Source: Metridium senile
Taxonomy: Eukaryota; Cnidaria; Anthozoa; Actiniaria; Metridiidae
Length of the DNA: 64,000 bases
Direction: 5' to 3'
Assembly (NCBI GenBank): GCA_949775045.1
Contig: OX459096.1
Location: 50,815,438-50,879,437 of the forward strand
The translations under genes were made by a program, and so were the position numbers. Below the pieces are notes generated by a model. The model saw only the letters and a list, made by a program, of their open reading frames with translations, ran no database searches and was not told where the DNA came from. Below are positions 14,165 to 25,699 of this stretch, in pieces. The number at the start of each line of letters is the position of its first letter. Position 1 is the first letter of the stretch.

Positions 14165-15350
14165 TAAATAGAACATACTGCAATATTTCTAATAATGCAG
14201 AGTGCGGACTGCAATATTTCTAATAATGCTGAGTGGGAACTGCAACATAACTAGATATCTTTGCTTTCAGATGCGGCGGGTACCCTGCAATCAGTGATTT
14301 AGTGCAGAGAGAGAACAGTGGGGTAGGGTGGTGAAATAGTAATTATATACTCATAACAAAAGACATTAATTGTTATTTAAATAGCCATTTTGTGTGTACA
14401 ACAAAGACTGAAAGAAGTCTGATGTACTTGATAAAACTGTTATGAAAAAAGCCTTTCAATCAACGGCAATAATTGTTTTTAAACACCCATTCCCCGTGTG
14501 AAACAAAGACATCTACTTGAAAAACTGAAAACGACCTGCAACGGCAATAATCGTTATTTAAATAGCCATTGCCATTCCCGGCGTGTGTTTTGTCATACTT
14601 GCATAAAACAAAGAAATCTATACTTGAAAAACTGAAAACGACTCGCAATCAACGGCAATAATCGTTATTTAAATAGCCATTCCCCGTGTGCTATGTTATA
14701 CTTGAAAACAAAGATATTTACTTGAAAAACTGAAAACGACTTGCAACGGCAATAATCGTTATTTAAATAGCCATTCCGTGTGTTATGTATACTTGAAAAC
14801 AAAGATATCTACTTGAAAAACTGAAAACGACTTGCAACGGCAATAATCGTTATTTAAATAGCCATTCCGTGTGCTATGTTATACTTGAAAACAAAGAAAT
14901 GTTCTTGCAAAGCTGAAAAACGACTTGTAATCAACGGCAATCATCGTTATTTAAATAGCCATTGCCATTCCGTGTGTTTTGTGATACTTGAAAACAAAGA
15001 AATCTACTTGAAAACAAAGAAATCTACTTGAAAACAAAGAAATCTACTTGAAAACAAAGAAATCTACTTGAAAAACTTATAATGGTCTAAGATGACTTGC
15101 AATCAACGGCAATAATCGTTATTTAAATAGCCATTCCACGTGTGTTATGTATACTTGAAAACAAAGACATCTACTTAAAAAACTGAAAACGACTTGCAAC
15201 GGCAATAATTGTTATTTAAATAGCCATTTAAAGATACATACAAAGATATCTACTTGAAAAACTGAAAACGACTTGCAACGGCAATAATTGTTATTTAAAT
15301 AGCCATTTAAAGATACATACAAAGATATCTACTTGAAAAACTGATTAATT

Positions 15351-16198
15351 TTCCTACAAAAACTGAAAATGTATTTGCAATCATGCACTGTGATAACCAT
15401 TGTTTATATTTTAATGGCGATTCAATGTGTTTTTCAGTTTTTAGATTACTGAATCACGTGATAAATACTCAGTATAAAATTGGCGGCAAAAGCTTAAGGC
15501 TGAAGCAGGCTACCGCTGGAATCTGAAGCTTTGCAGATTCAAACCAATGTATTTCTTTCAACTGTTAGGTAAGCCGAGAAAGAAATAAAGGAACAACTTT
15601 TATTGTTAGTACAGGACTTACCTCATTTGCAAGTAAACTATTAACTCTGCATAAAGTAAACAGGTCTGCTTCTTTTAATACCAAACCAAAGCATGCTAGG
15701 CTTGAAAAGTCGTTCAGCTGAAAGTTCTTCGCCAAAACGGCCAACAAAAAAGAGCAAATATAACAAAAATATGCGAATGATATTGAAACAATTCAATAAC
15801 TTTGTTTTGAGAGTATGATTCAGCTCTAAAATGAGTTTTATATAAGGACGGTTTGATTTGCATTGCACTTTCTTTCTTCAAATGGCGGGAAAGCATTGTT
15901 GACGTCAAATAAATATTTGACGCGCGCGCGCCTACACTGGTATCCCAAAATGCATTTAGAGCGGCGGTCGAGGTGAAAACGTTTGAGAAAACTGCAAAAA
16001 CTCTGCAATAAACAATGAACAACTGTTTTGAAAGTAGATATAATGATTTCAGAAACATTTGAATAAGAAAAAATAATTTGAAATTGCTAATAGAATAAAC
16101 AAACAAACATCTCACTTGAAGCTGAGAGCTAGTAGGCCAGCGGTTTAGTTTTTGTATGGACATACAGGCTTGGTTACTTAGAGAAAGCAAAATACAAA
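15351..16198. other. DNAJC1 upstream region
   Basis: Unique sequence between the tandem array and the DNAJC1 start codon. Overlapping minus-strand open frames (up to 158 codons) are present but contain no recognised domain and cross the likely promoter. The CRE-like site at 15900 and a (CG)n-like tract at about 15919 are the only notable features. Confidence 0.45.
15900..15907. promoter_or_regulatory. CRE-like palindrome upstream of DNAJC1
   Basis: TGACGTCA lies 292 bp upstream of the DNAJC1 start codon, next to a GC-alternating tract. This is a consensus CREB/ATF site and overlaps the core recognised by ATF6/XBP1-type factors, which would suit an ER chaperone gene. Function is inferred from position only. 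Confidence 0.3.
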
Positions 16199-19100
16199 AT
16201 GGCGGTCAAATCAAGAATCATTTCCAAATTGTTTCTATTATGCTTTTTCTTTAACTCTTTTGCTGTGGTTAAATCTTGGGATCAGATTGATCTTGAACTA
16301 TTTGATCTTGTTGAAGAGCTAAAGGAAAACTTTTATAAAATCCTCAGTGTTGAACAGGTAAGGTTATATGAAATAGGATTTTTAAATTACAGACACGTCG
16401 GCAAAATGTATCATTGAATACCATTTGTTAGCCTATTTTGAAATAAAAAAACCCTTAATATACAGTGTTTTTGTATAATATCTAGATATTCAATCTCTTG
16501 TCTTAAATTTCTGCTGTTTTAAATTTCGATATTCTAATTTAAACTAAAATCGATGTCAATCGAAGACTGCCCTTTTGGTGCCGCATCTTATGACGGAAAA
16601 AAAGTTATAAAAACCCTATAATAAAACTTTATTCTTATTTGAACGTCAATATTTATGATATATGATTGATAAGACTTGTTGAATTGCAATTTCTTAGACT
16701 GCAAGTTCAGCAGAAATCAGAAGAGCCTATAGAAAACTATCCCTTCAGCTACATCCTGACAGAAATAAAGAACCCGATGCCGAAATCAAGTTTAGACAGG
16801 TAATAATAATATGAGCTTAAAAGAAATCAAAGCAACGGGTATTGTTGATAATAAATAATAATAATATTTCCTGATTTCCAAAGTGCCAATATCAATATAC
16901 AACTTCATTGGCACATATTGGTGATAGGAATGGTGATAATCTTAAATAATAATTTTAGTTGGTGTTCCAGTCTGTCTTCAAATAATCTGCAAAATATTTT
17001 TAATATGTGTGAAATTCTCCATGTTTTAAAGCCTGTTTGTGTTTGACATATTTTGTCAATTACTAGTTAGTTGCAGCGGCTGAAGTTTTAAGAGATGAAG
17101 AGAAGAGAAAGAGGTAAAAGTATAACTACAAAAGTATCATAATACTTTACTGTGCGATTCGCCGTACTGTAGTCACTTATAAAATCTTTTGATGAATTTT
17201 TGACATTATTTTGACATTTTTTTCATCTCAATCGGACCAATTACAGACATCAAAGTTTCTAAAGTCTCCATCTCTCAAATATAAACTCCGCCTCTCGTCT
17301 CAATATAAACTTGTACCTGATTGGTCCGATTGAAATGAAAAAATGTCAAAATAATGTCAAAAATTCATCAAATGTTTTTCTAAGTGACTATGGTAGGGCG
17401 ATTTGTACAGTAATTATATCCTATTCACTTTAACAAAATGCACAAATCAAATAATAATGGAAAATAGAAATGTTGATGAATTTAAAATACAGTTCACTCT
17501 CTTATAAGTGACCACTCTCGAACCAGAAGAAAGTAGTCGCTTATGGGAGATGGTCACTTATGATAACCTTAACACAGGAATCCCAAACCATGAGAACCCT
17601 ATCACATGAAGCCCAAACCATGCATATTTTACACATTTCTTTCCATAGATATGATGGTATTTTACGTGATGGGTTACCAGATTGGCGACAGCCTGTATTC
17701 TATTATCGCCGTGCTCGCAAGATGGGCATTATTGAATTCTTTCTTCTGTTGTTTGTTATTCTCACCATTGGACACTTTATTGTTATCTGGTCAGTGTTCT
17801 TGGAAAAGAAGTTTGAAATGGTATGAAAACTTGAGATATATTTCCTGTTTGGCACCATTAGTAGACCCAACATGTTGCTGTTACATGGATAAATTGTTGT
17901 GTAATGTTGGATTAACTTAAATTTGGGTTTGGAACTGTGCATGTGTGTTTCCCCCAGGGGGACTCCAAGGAAAAAGTACCGGGGATGTTCATCGGAAATT
18001 TTCAAAAATACCATTAAAAGATACCAGTCTTTTAAAAAGGGCGTGGCTGGATGAATTTTACCCCCTAAGAGAGACCACATTAATTAATAATATTAATATA
18101 CGTATCAGAAATGAATATCAATGCTTTTGACACCCTAAAAGATACCAAATCACTGATTTTTACCCCTTAGAGATACAACGAACATCCCCGGTACTTTTCC
18201 CCCAGTCCCCCTCCCCCCGGATGTTTCCACCCAATTCAAATTTTATATGTATTTCGATATCACATGAAAGATAAGATTAAATTGTGGAACAAAAGTTTTT
18301 ATTCACAGTGGTTTTGAATTGAGTGGAAACCTACAAATGTACATAGCAATGTATTAGCCAATTTGATCTATTGAACAGCCCTCATCATGTACATGATCTA
18401 ACATTGTCCATTATTGTCTACATATTTTTCCAAATTTCATATGCTCCTTTTAAATATCTTCTCTTAAACTTGCTGTCAAGTTCAATGTTTGTGCAATCAT
18501 AAAATATTTCAAGGTATTCATCAGTTGATGAAATAAAAAAAGCTTTGCATAGAGTTTTGCATAATATCCTTACACAAACACTTTCATATTGTATTAACTG
18601 ATAAAGATTGTAATAACATCTTATCAAATGTGACAAAATATTGCACAAGTTTTGTTGTATGTGATGTTAAACTATGATACATTTTAGGAGGAACTTCTCT
18701 CTTCCAAAATGAAAAGGGAAGAAAAGAAAAGGAGGAAAGCAAAAGAAGAGTTTATTGAGGAAAATATCACAGAAATTGCGGATGCACTAGGTAATAATGT
18801 AATGCTATTATTGTAACTTTTTATGGAGACAAGATTTGGAAATTTGGTATATATAGTCAAGCATATTTATGTTGTGTTGTTATTATTCTAAAAAAAAAAA
18901 AAAATTATTAACAGAACATTTATTATGCTATATTCTATGTGACACTTATTTACATCTAATGTGGGAATTTTAATTCCCATTTAATACAAAATGGCACATC
19001 AATATAAACCTGATCCTTTTCAGCTTCTAAGGGGCCGGGTCTAAGGGAAAGTGCAATGGACTGACCAAGTTGTGTGGAATAATATGCTGGATCCTTCTTG

Positions 19101-22100
19101 TTTCAGCAGAAAAAAACTGAAGAAAAAGTATTTGTGTTATTGAAATACTATTTATTTTCTTGTTTCAGTCCATGAAACTGGCTATACAAGACCTACATTC
19201 TTTGATTTACTTCCATTTAAAATCTGTAAATCCACTATTGCATTCTGGGTATCTCTGCCAGCTTGGTATCGTGCATATCAAGAACACAAAGAGGAAATTG
19301 CCAGACAGAAACTTGAGGAGGAGCAGCAACAACTAGAGGAAGAAAATGAACCAGGTATTTAGCATAGATCTTGCCTAAATTGATATTAATATTTTACAAT
19401 GGATATGAGTATAATACCATATAATATCCCCCAAGTCACTTGTATTTTTAAGGACGGGGCCTACTATTGCCACTGTGCATCTTGAGGTAAAATCATGCCT
19501 GCAATAAATCCAGCGATATGACGGCGAGCATCGTATTAGAAAGGAGCGAAAAGTAGTACAAAAAAAGTAATTACGTATCGAAACATTTTGAAATTATAAG
19601 TGATATATTAAGCTTTATTTTTTTCTAAAACACTGACAGAATGTGATAACCGACTAAAGGAAATTAAAATCTATGTGGCGAGCATTGGTTGTTTTTGCAA
19701 ACATTTTGAAAAGTTGAGAAAATCAGAGCTGCATGGAAAATAAAGTCAATATAATTACAAAAACTCACGAGAGAATACACGAGAATACACAAAAGGTTGT
19801 GAGAATACATAACTAAAGTTTTTTTAAATTTTCTAAATAATATAAAGCTGAGTCGTTCACATACTTCAAATATAGTTGAAAAATATACTTGCCATTTTTA
19901 TCTTTCCTTGTAAACAACACGGCGGTGAATTGAGCTATCTTTTGATGAGAATATGTTGTTGCTTTTCAGTCACTTTTAAAATGCTATAAATTCACGAGAA
20001 GTTTATCTACAAAGCTTACAACGTTTTTGAAGTAAGGTAGTGTTGTTGTCTTTCTTTTTCTGCATAAAAAAGTTTAAACAATCTTGAAAAAGGTCGACTT
20101 GCTTGATTCAAAGTCCTGTCAGCGATCCTAGTGCTGTTATCTTTCATCTTCTTCATAAAGTATGACACAGACAAATTAATTCCTTCACCAGTTGACGGTG
20201 ACTACGATTAAATTTCTTATTTCTTATTATTTATCGAAAAATAAGCTTGAGTAGGCTTCCACAAGACTGACGAATTACAACTAGTTTCAACAACAATCGT
20301 TCACTTGTTTATGTCAGCTAAAATCCTTTGTAAAACTTGTTTTTTGTTTCTTGACTTTCTTAGATGTTTAGATATAAACAAAACCCTTTCTCTTTAAACG
20401 ATCTTTGATTTGGAATAATGAAGAAAGCTCCAGTAATTTTAATATTTTGGCTTTACTAGAAATTTATGTACGTTTTTCGAGGCAGCCGTAACATATGCTG
20501 AATGAAAACCGGTTTCTGACAACCCGCTCTTTGGGAAACCATTTGAAAGCAACGCGCGTCGTAAAATATTAAAAACATTCAGTATAGAAAGAATAACAAA
20601 TTCGGGAAAAAGGAAAAGGGATGAAAAAAATGGTCGCTTTGGCAAATTTTCGTGCAGTCATAATAAGACAAAAAATAAATAAATAAAAAAGGTCGAACGA
20701 TGGTAGACATGTTTATAAAGACAGTCCCACAATGCACTCATGATGATGAATTTCTTTACTTAGTAGGGAGGGGACCGTAAAGAAACTGTCTTATGATCTT
20801 CGGCGGCAAAGTTTACCTCGCGTTAACTTTTTCAATCGCCCGGTGACCCCAATTTTTTTACACCTGTAATTATTAAGAACATGTTAAACAATCGTTTTGA
20901 TGTAAAATTTCGAAAAAACAAACGATTTTGGAATGGAAAAATCGACACAATTTCGAATTTTCTGAACCTCGTAAAATACAAGTCGCGATGCTAAAAAAAT
21001 CATATTTCACTACTAACTTTTGAAAATACGTTACAAAATATATATTCCTATTAGAAAATTACTTGTTGATCCTTTACCGCTATCAAAGAGATGTTTCAAT
21101 GAAAATTCTTTGAAAAATATTTTTATTTGTCGATGCCGGTAAAATCGTGACGTCAGCAATATTTAAGACTCGTTATTTCTCTTAACTGCCCGGTGACCCC
21201 ACCTTTTTTAGACAGATTTGTAGAACCCTCTAATGGGTTAAAACAACTCACATAGTTGTTTGAAGAATACATTACTTTTTAATTAGTAGGCCCCGTCCTT
21301 AAGTGGAACCTTTCTAGTACAAACTTAATAGGAATGTGTATCATAAGCCATTAAAAGAACAATTATAATATGAGTGACCAGTGTGATCCACAAGAACCAT
21401 TGTATTACTTTATATCTCACACCATACATAAAGAAAAGTCAGTTGAATACAGCAAGTTCCCTGCTTTTTTATTAGCTGTGTATGCTATGGTGTGTCCAGC
21501 TAATGTTTTAAACTAACTTATTTTACTTTTTAATGATGAAGATGATAACAATGAATGAACTATAAAAGTGATGATGGTATTTAGTTCGTATAGTTCATGA
21601 TTGAGACACCATATTACAATTCAGTTTTTGTTGTTAAAATCAATATTTACTGGCACCACCATCAACAGATCAATATGTTGACAACAACAATTTATAGAAT
21701 ATAAATGTTTTAGTCTTGCAATCAGGATTTTATTAATCAAATTTACTAATGTTTGTTATTACTCCAAAGTTGAGCAGCCTCGACCACGGAGAAGGCAGAG
21801 AGTAACAATCCCAGAGGAACTACCAGATGATGATGACTCAGCTTGGGCTGCTGCACCAGTTATTAATATGATTGAACCAGAAGAGAATGATGATGAAGAC
21901 CATGATGAGAAATTCAAGGTATTTTACCAGTGGTGGCATTATCGGTTGTCATTTGAAGTCTGCATTTTGAAATTTACAAGTTTTGATTCAAAATGCAGAC
22001 TTCAAATGACAACCGATAATGGTCCCATAATCTTTGGATCTAAAAGCTTGGGGTTAAGTCTAATTTTACATCTGATCAATACAGAAGTAGATATGTTGCA

Positions 22101-24493
22101 TACTTATTTGCTGTATCAGATGTAAAATTAGACGTTATCACAAGCTTTCAGATCCAAAGATTATGGAACCATTACAAGGATGTTTTACTGTTTATTTTTG
22201 AAAATATTTAATTTATTAGTTGGGCTAGAGGGCCAGACTCTAATTTAGTCAATCTATGTATGTATGTATCTATCTTTTATGTAGTATATAAAAAAACGTG
22301 CAGCAGTGTTTTATCAAGGATGCTTGATAAAACACGTGCTGCGAGTTTTTTATATAGCTTAAAAAACTCCAACACTTATTCAAAACTAAATTATAAAAGT
22401 TTCTTGAAGAAAAGTCCAATTTGGAGACAAACTTTATTTGCAAGGTACACTGCGCATTCTCATATCACACCATGCACCATTAAGCACCACATTTGGCATC
22501 CCACATTTGAGAAAGGTCGTGTATAATATAGTAGGAGCTTGATAGCATTGTTTCGGGTGATGCCTCTAGTAAAGGTCAATGATGAGAGATTAAAACTGAG
22601 ACCTTTACAAGTGTCATAGGTACATAAAGACACACGTACCTTTATCATAAAGACACATGTTTTTATATAATGTACCTATGGCAGTGTTTTATGGGGTATA
22701 AAGGTCATGCATGTGAACAAATTGGAATGCCCCGATTGGACTAATAGAGTTTTTTAAGTTGCGTATAGTCCCCCATGATGCTTTGGGAACGAACACAGGA
22801 AGCCCACAGTAGAATTGTTTAGCCTCCTGTGTTGATTTTATGACTAGCCCGACTTCACGCTCATAGAGCGTATAGTTTAGTATCATACACAAATTTTTGT
22901 ATGTGGCCTGCTAATATTAAGCATAGCATATAATGCTTAGTATTAAATTTCCAATGTCACAAACTGCCCTTTACAGATGATATGTAGTTTGATACTAAGT
23001 AAGATAAAAAAGGTCTAAAATGAAAAAAACAGAAGGAGAGAACAAATGTTAAAGACAAAACAAACAAACACAAAGGGAAAAAAATACAAGAAAAAGAAAA
23101 AATGAAAGGAGAAATAAAGAAAAGGAGAGCAAAATAAATGAATAAGTGATAATCAAAAGGAATATACATTTAATTAATGATTGTGTTTGTTTCAAGTCTG
23201 AAGAATGGACTGATGAAGACTTTTCACGGCTGTCAAGAGCGATGGTGAAATTCCCTGGTGGAACATCAAAACGATGGGTTAAAATTGCCCAAGAAATGGG
23301 AAAAAGCGTAGAAATGGTAAAATAGAACTTGAACATCAGATTCTTTTCTCTATTTCAAACTAGAGAGCCTTCTATCAATAACTCAATCCCATTACCTTTG
23401 AAAACTTTTACCAGTCAAAAAACAAAAGAAGAAAACACACACACTGGTTGGTTCAGTTAGTAGAGCATTTGGTTTTAATGTGCCCCAGATAACCATTTCC
23501 CTTTCTTTAAACATTCCTACTTTCCTGGGGACCTATGGAAATATAGTTTTGATGGTGCTTTGCAATACTTATTGTTGCTGCATTGTATACTAGGTGACCA
23601 AGCAAATGAAGAAGATACGGCAAACTCAGGGAGTTGCTACTAATCCAGGTAAACCTGACTTTAACAGGGTCTGTAGCCTGTGTTATATTAAATTATGTAG
23701 TCACTATTGTGTTTACAACTAATTTTCTCTCTTTTTATCAAGTCGGGCCAGGTGCTCCTGGTAAACTGGTGACAGGTCGAAAAGTTGCTACTATAAATGA
23801 AGATATTTTAACGAAAGCTGATCCAGGGACCTCAGCAATACACGATGATACAGATGAAACAAAGACTAAAGTAACAACTAATGAAACAGATCCTGTTACA
23901 TGGACACAAAACCAACAGAAACTACTAGAAATGGCATTACAACAATATCCCAAGACTACCCCTGATAGATGGACGTGCATTGCACGGTCTGTGCCCGGGA
24001 TGGCCAAGGTTAGATTGATTGATTAGTCAATGACACTTATCATTATCATCATCGTTATCTTCACAGTTCAGTAATAATATTGATCATTGACATGACCATC
24101 ATCGCCATTATTTTGTACGACACATTTGGGTTTTCATTAGCCTGATTTTCAGAAGGGCCTGGGTCCTACGCTATCGCTTTAGGGAGAAAACGTGAAAATC
24201 AGGCTAGGTTTTCATAAGAGCGTGAAAACACAGAAGACGTATTTCATTTCTTAAACAAAATCGGTTCTATCGTCACATCCTCATCATCGCTGTCAACATC
24301 AGTGCCTACGTAGTTAGGCGGTCTGAAGTTGTGTTGTTAAATTTCAATACGAATTATTTTCCTTATCGGTCCCCTGATGGTTTCAAGTCATGTTATTACA
24401 TATTATTTATGTTTTCAACAGGAGGACTGTATAGCACGATACAAAACGCTTGTTGAGCTGATGAGACAGAAGAAGGCACAAGAGTCAAAGTAG
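16199..24493 (+). CDS. DNAJC1: DnaJ homolog subfamily C member 1 (ERdj1/MTJ1), 11 exons, 476 aa
   Basis: This is an ER-membrane J-domain co-chaperone for BiP with two cytosolic/nuclear SANT domains. Exons: 16199-16357, 16698-16799, 17067-17113, 17649-17820, 18688-18790, 19169-19354, 21770-21918, 23197-23316, 23594-23648, 23743-24008, 24422-24493. All introns are GT-AG and the frame is kept at every junction. A hydrophobic signal sequence (about 1-26) precedes a J domain (about 44-107) with HPD at 72-74. The motif [13 protein letters not shown] (112-124) is typical of DNAJC1. A transmembrane segment lies at about 130-152, followed by a lysine/arginine/glutamate-rich helix. SANT1 (about 307-350) contains [16 protein letters not shown]2 (about 408-472) contains [20 protein letters not shown] and [13 protein letters not shown]. 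Architecture and order match the vertebrate protein. Introns 3, 4, 6 and 7 carry foldback elements. Identification is very secure; only the untranslated ends are unknown. Confidence 0.95.
17150..17410. mobile_element. Foldback MITE in DNAJC1 intron 3
   Basis: Inverted arms of about 95 bp run from CTGTGCGATTCGCC to TCAATCGGACCAAT, mirrored at the right from ATTGGTCCGATTG to GGGCGATTTGTACAG. TA stands on both sides, compatible with a Tc1/mariner-type target. No coding capacity. Confidence 0.7.
17950..18225. mobile_element. Foldback element with AGTACCGGGGATGTTC arms in DNAJC1 intron 4
   Basis: AAGTACCGGGGATGTTC near the left end is mirrored by GAACATCCCCGGTACTTTT near the right end, each with an outer C/G-rich block (CCCCCAGGGGGACT and AGTCCCCCTCC). 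The middle contains TACCCCYTARGAGA-type segments in both orientations. It is non-coding, and a weak relative may lie at about 55100-55220. Confidence 0.6.
19452..21298. mobile_element. TTAA-flanked non-autonomous DNA transposon in DNAJC1 intron 6 (1.85 kb)
   Basis: It is bounded by TTAA at 19448-19451 and 21299-21302. The inverted ends share GGACGGGGCCTACTA. Two copies of CCCGGTGACCCC lie inside the right part (about 20838 and 21188, about 350 bp apart). No transposase frame was recognised. It makes intron 6 the largest DNAJC1 intron. Confidence 0.7.
21938..22173. repeat. Two abutting hairpins in DNAJC1 intron 7
   Basis: The first hairpin (21938-22020) has perfect 34 bp arms beginning ATTATCGGTTGTCATTTGAA and a 15 bp loop. 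The second (about 22018-22173) has arms of about 55 bp beginning CCATAATCTTTGGATC, with a few mismatches and a 38 bp loop. They share the ATAATGG junction. Confidence 0.8.
22283..22358. repeat. Hairpin with CGTGCAGCAGTGTTTTATCA arms
   Basis: Arms of about 36 bp are nearly complementary over a 3 bp centre (TGC), giving an extended palindrome in DNAJC1 intron 7. It is probably a foldback MITE. Confidence 0.65.
22615..22680. repeat. Small hairpin in DNAJC1 intron 7
   Basis: CATAGGTACAT at the left is mirrored by ATGTACCTATG at the right, with partially matching inner sequence. Confidence 0.5.
23443..23480 (+). repeat. tRNA-like 5' half
   Basis: TTGGTTCAGTTAGTAGAGCA is a good D-arm/A-box of a Lys/Ala-type tRNA and is followed by TTTTAAT, but no T-arm follows. 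It is a relic or SINE head inside DNAJC1 intron 8, not a tRNA gene. Confidence 0.25.
24138..24206. mobile_element. 69 bp mini foldback element with 9 bp target duplication
   Basis: Ends TAGCCTGATTTTCA and TGAAAATCAGGCTA are exact inverted copies. GGTTTTCAT stands directly on both sides (24129-24137 and 24207-24215). A 9 bp duplication suggests mobilisation by a Mutator-like transposase (inference). Confidence 0.7.
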
Positions 24494-24599
24494 TTATAAA
24501 CATTAACATTATTTATACCACAAAGACTGAACAAGATATCAAGAAAGAACAGTTTTATAACTATGTCCTAAAGTAACTCAGATAGATGATATATTGAAT

Positions 24600-24605
24600 A
24601 ATAAA
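24600..24605 (+). terminator. Polyadenylation signal of DNAJC1
   Basis: AATAAA lies 107 nt downstream of the DNAJC1 stop codon. It is the first canonical hexamer after the stop. Confidence 0.55.
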
Positions 24606-25154
24606 GAAAAGTGCATGACCAAAATATGACGATCAATTTGGATAACAACTATAGCGGGTTTTTTACATGTATGACAGGCTGGTCGATCGAAACAGAGTTA
24701 ACTCTAGTCTAAATCAATAGTTATTCAAAGTATTTCGTTATATTTCGATTCATTTATATACTTATATTATTTCTATAATAATAATAAATTTTAAGAATCA
24801 AGAATTGTTTAGTATTATTGTCACGTGACTCGAGCTGAAGTTACTTTAGTTGTATACATATTCTTTAGAATGTGTCTACAGCTCGCGGTAATGTACACCT
24901 TATTAAATAATCCACGGGCCGTGTCGAATTTTTTGAACGCCTCCAGCCAACAAAGCTGGGCGCTGGCATGCACATTTGTTCGTGTTAACCTTGGTAATTT
25001 TATGGTTTACGTTTCAAATAGAAAAAAATGGATCAGTTATGTGAATATATGAAATTAATATGGCAAAAGTAGGCGCAAAAATGCGAAGCAATGTAAACTG
25101 CTTGTATATATTTTTTATTTCTATTTAAGAAAAAGGACCAAGTTACATTGCCAA

Positions 25155-25690
25155 TCTTTTCAAACCTCGCGTTATACCTTACAATCTCAGAAATAGTGGT
25201 CATAATGTTGTTCAAGACTCGTATAAAAGTCAATACTTCCATAACTCTTATTCTTATAATATTTCTCACGTTTGGAGCCAGTTATCGTTGTCGGCAAAAA
25301 CCGCCCCCAAAACATCATTTAGGAGGCATCTTTATCGGCTGCCAGTGCAACAAATGCCTCTAAAATTAGTATAATAGACATAAGCAAACGAACTTAATTT
25401 ATTAGTATAGTGATCTATTATCGATATATATATATGCATTTATATATAAATATCTCTTATTATTATTATTTGTATTTATTTTAATTATTATTATTACATT
25501 AGGATTTTTCCTTTATCTATCTTATATACATATTTTTAGCGCTCATTATATCAATTATTTAATGTATTTTATTTTTTTTTTATTTTTTTAGTTGTCAAGC
25601 ATTTTTAACATGAGCCTCGTGCTCGGGAGATTGGGCGACCACTCCCTATGTTATTGACGTAAAATAAATTATCTTATCTTATGTTATCTT
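25155..25690 (+). pseudogene. 3' end of a CR1/L2-like LINE
   Basis: One frame ends WSQLSLSAKTAPKTSFRRHL followed by a stop, a shape typical of the C-terminus of LINE reverse transcriptases. After about 300 bp of 3' UTR it ends in GTAAAATAAATTATCTTATC with TTATS-type pentamer repeats, the usual tail of CR1/L2 elements. It is 5'-truncated. Confidence 0.5.
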
Positions 25691-25699
25691 ATCGGCGGT

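Larger units (their letters stand above)
11600..15350. repeat. Old satellite-like array interrupted by insertions
   Basis: The best part (14460-15345) has nine units of about 81-112 bp carrying CGGCAATAATCGTTATTTAA, then ATAGCCATT, a TGTGTTATG-type segment, CTTGAAAACAAAGA and TCTACTTGAAAAACTG. Diverged units lie at about 11730, 11810, 11975 and 13505. A 20 bp sub-unit (AATCTACTTGAAAACAAAG) is expanded four-fold at about 15000-15065. Between the two parts sit a TTAA-flanked element, a LINE 3' fragment, a tRNA-like segment and a MITE. No coding potential. Confidence 0.8.

Noticed and set aside
14460..15345. Possible CRISPR-like regular repeat array
   Set aside because: Animal genome, units of variable length (81-112 bp) with conserved 'spacers'; a satellite-like tandem array explains it.
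15714..16190. 158-codon minus-strand open frame upstream of DNAJC1
   Set aside because: No recognisable domain, overlaps the likely DNAJC1 promoter, low-complexity hydrophobic composition, and no start-codon or splice support.
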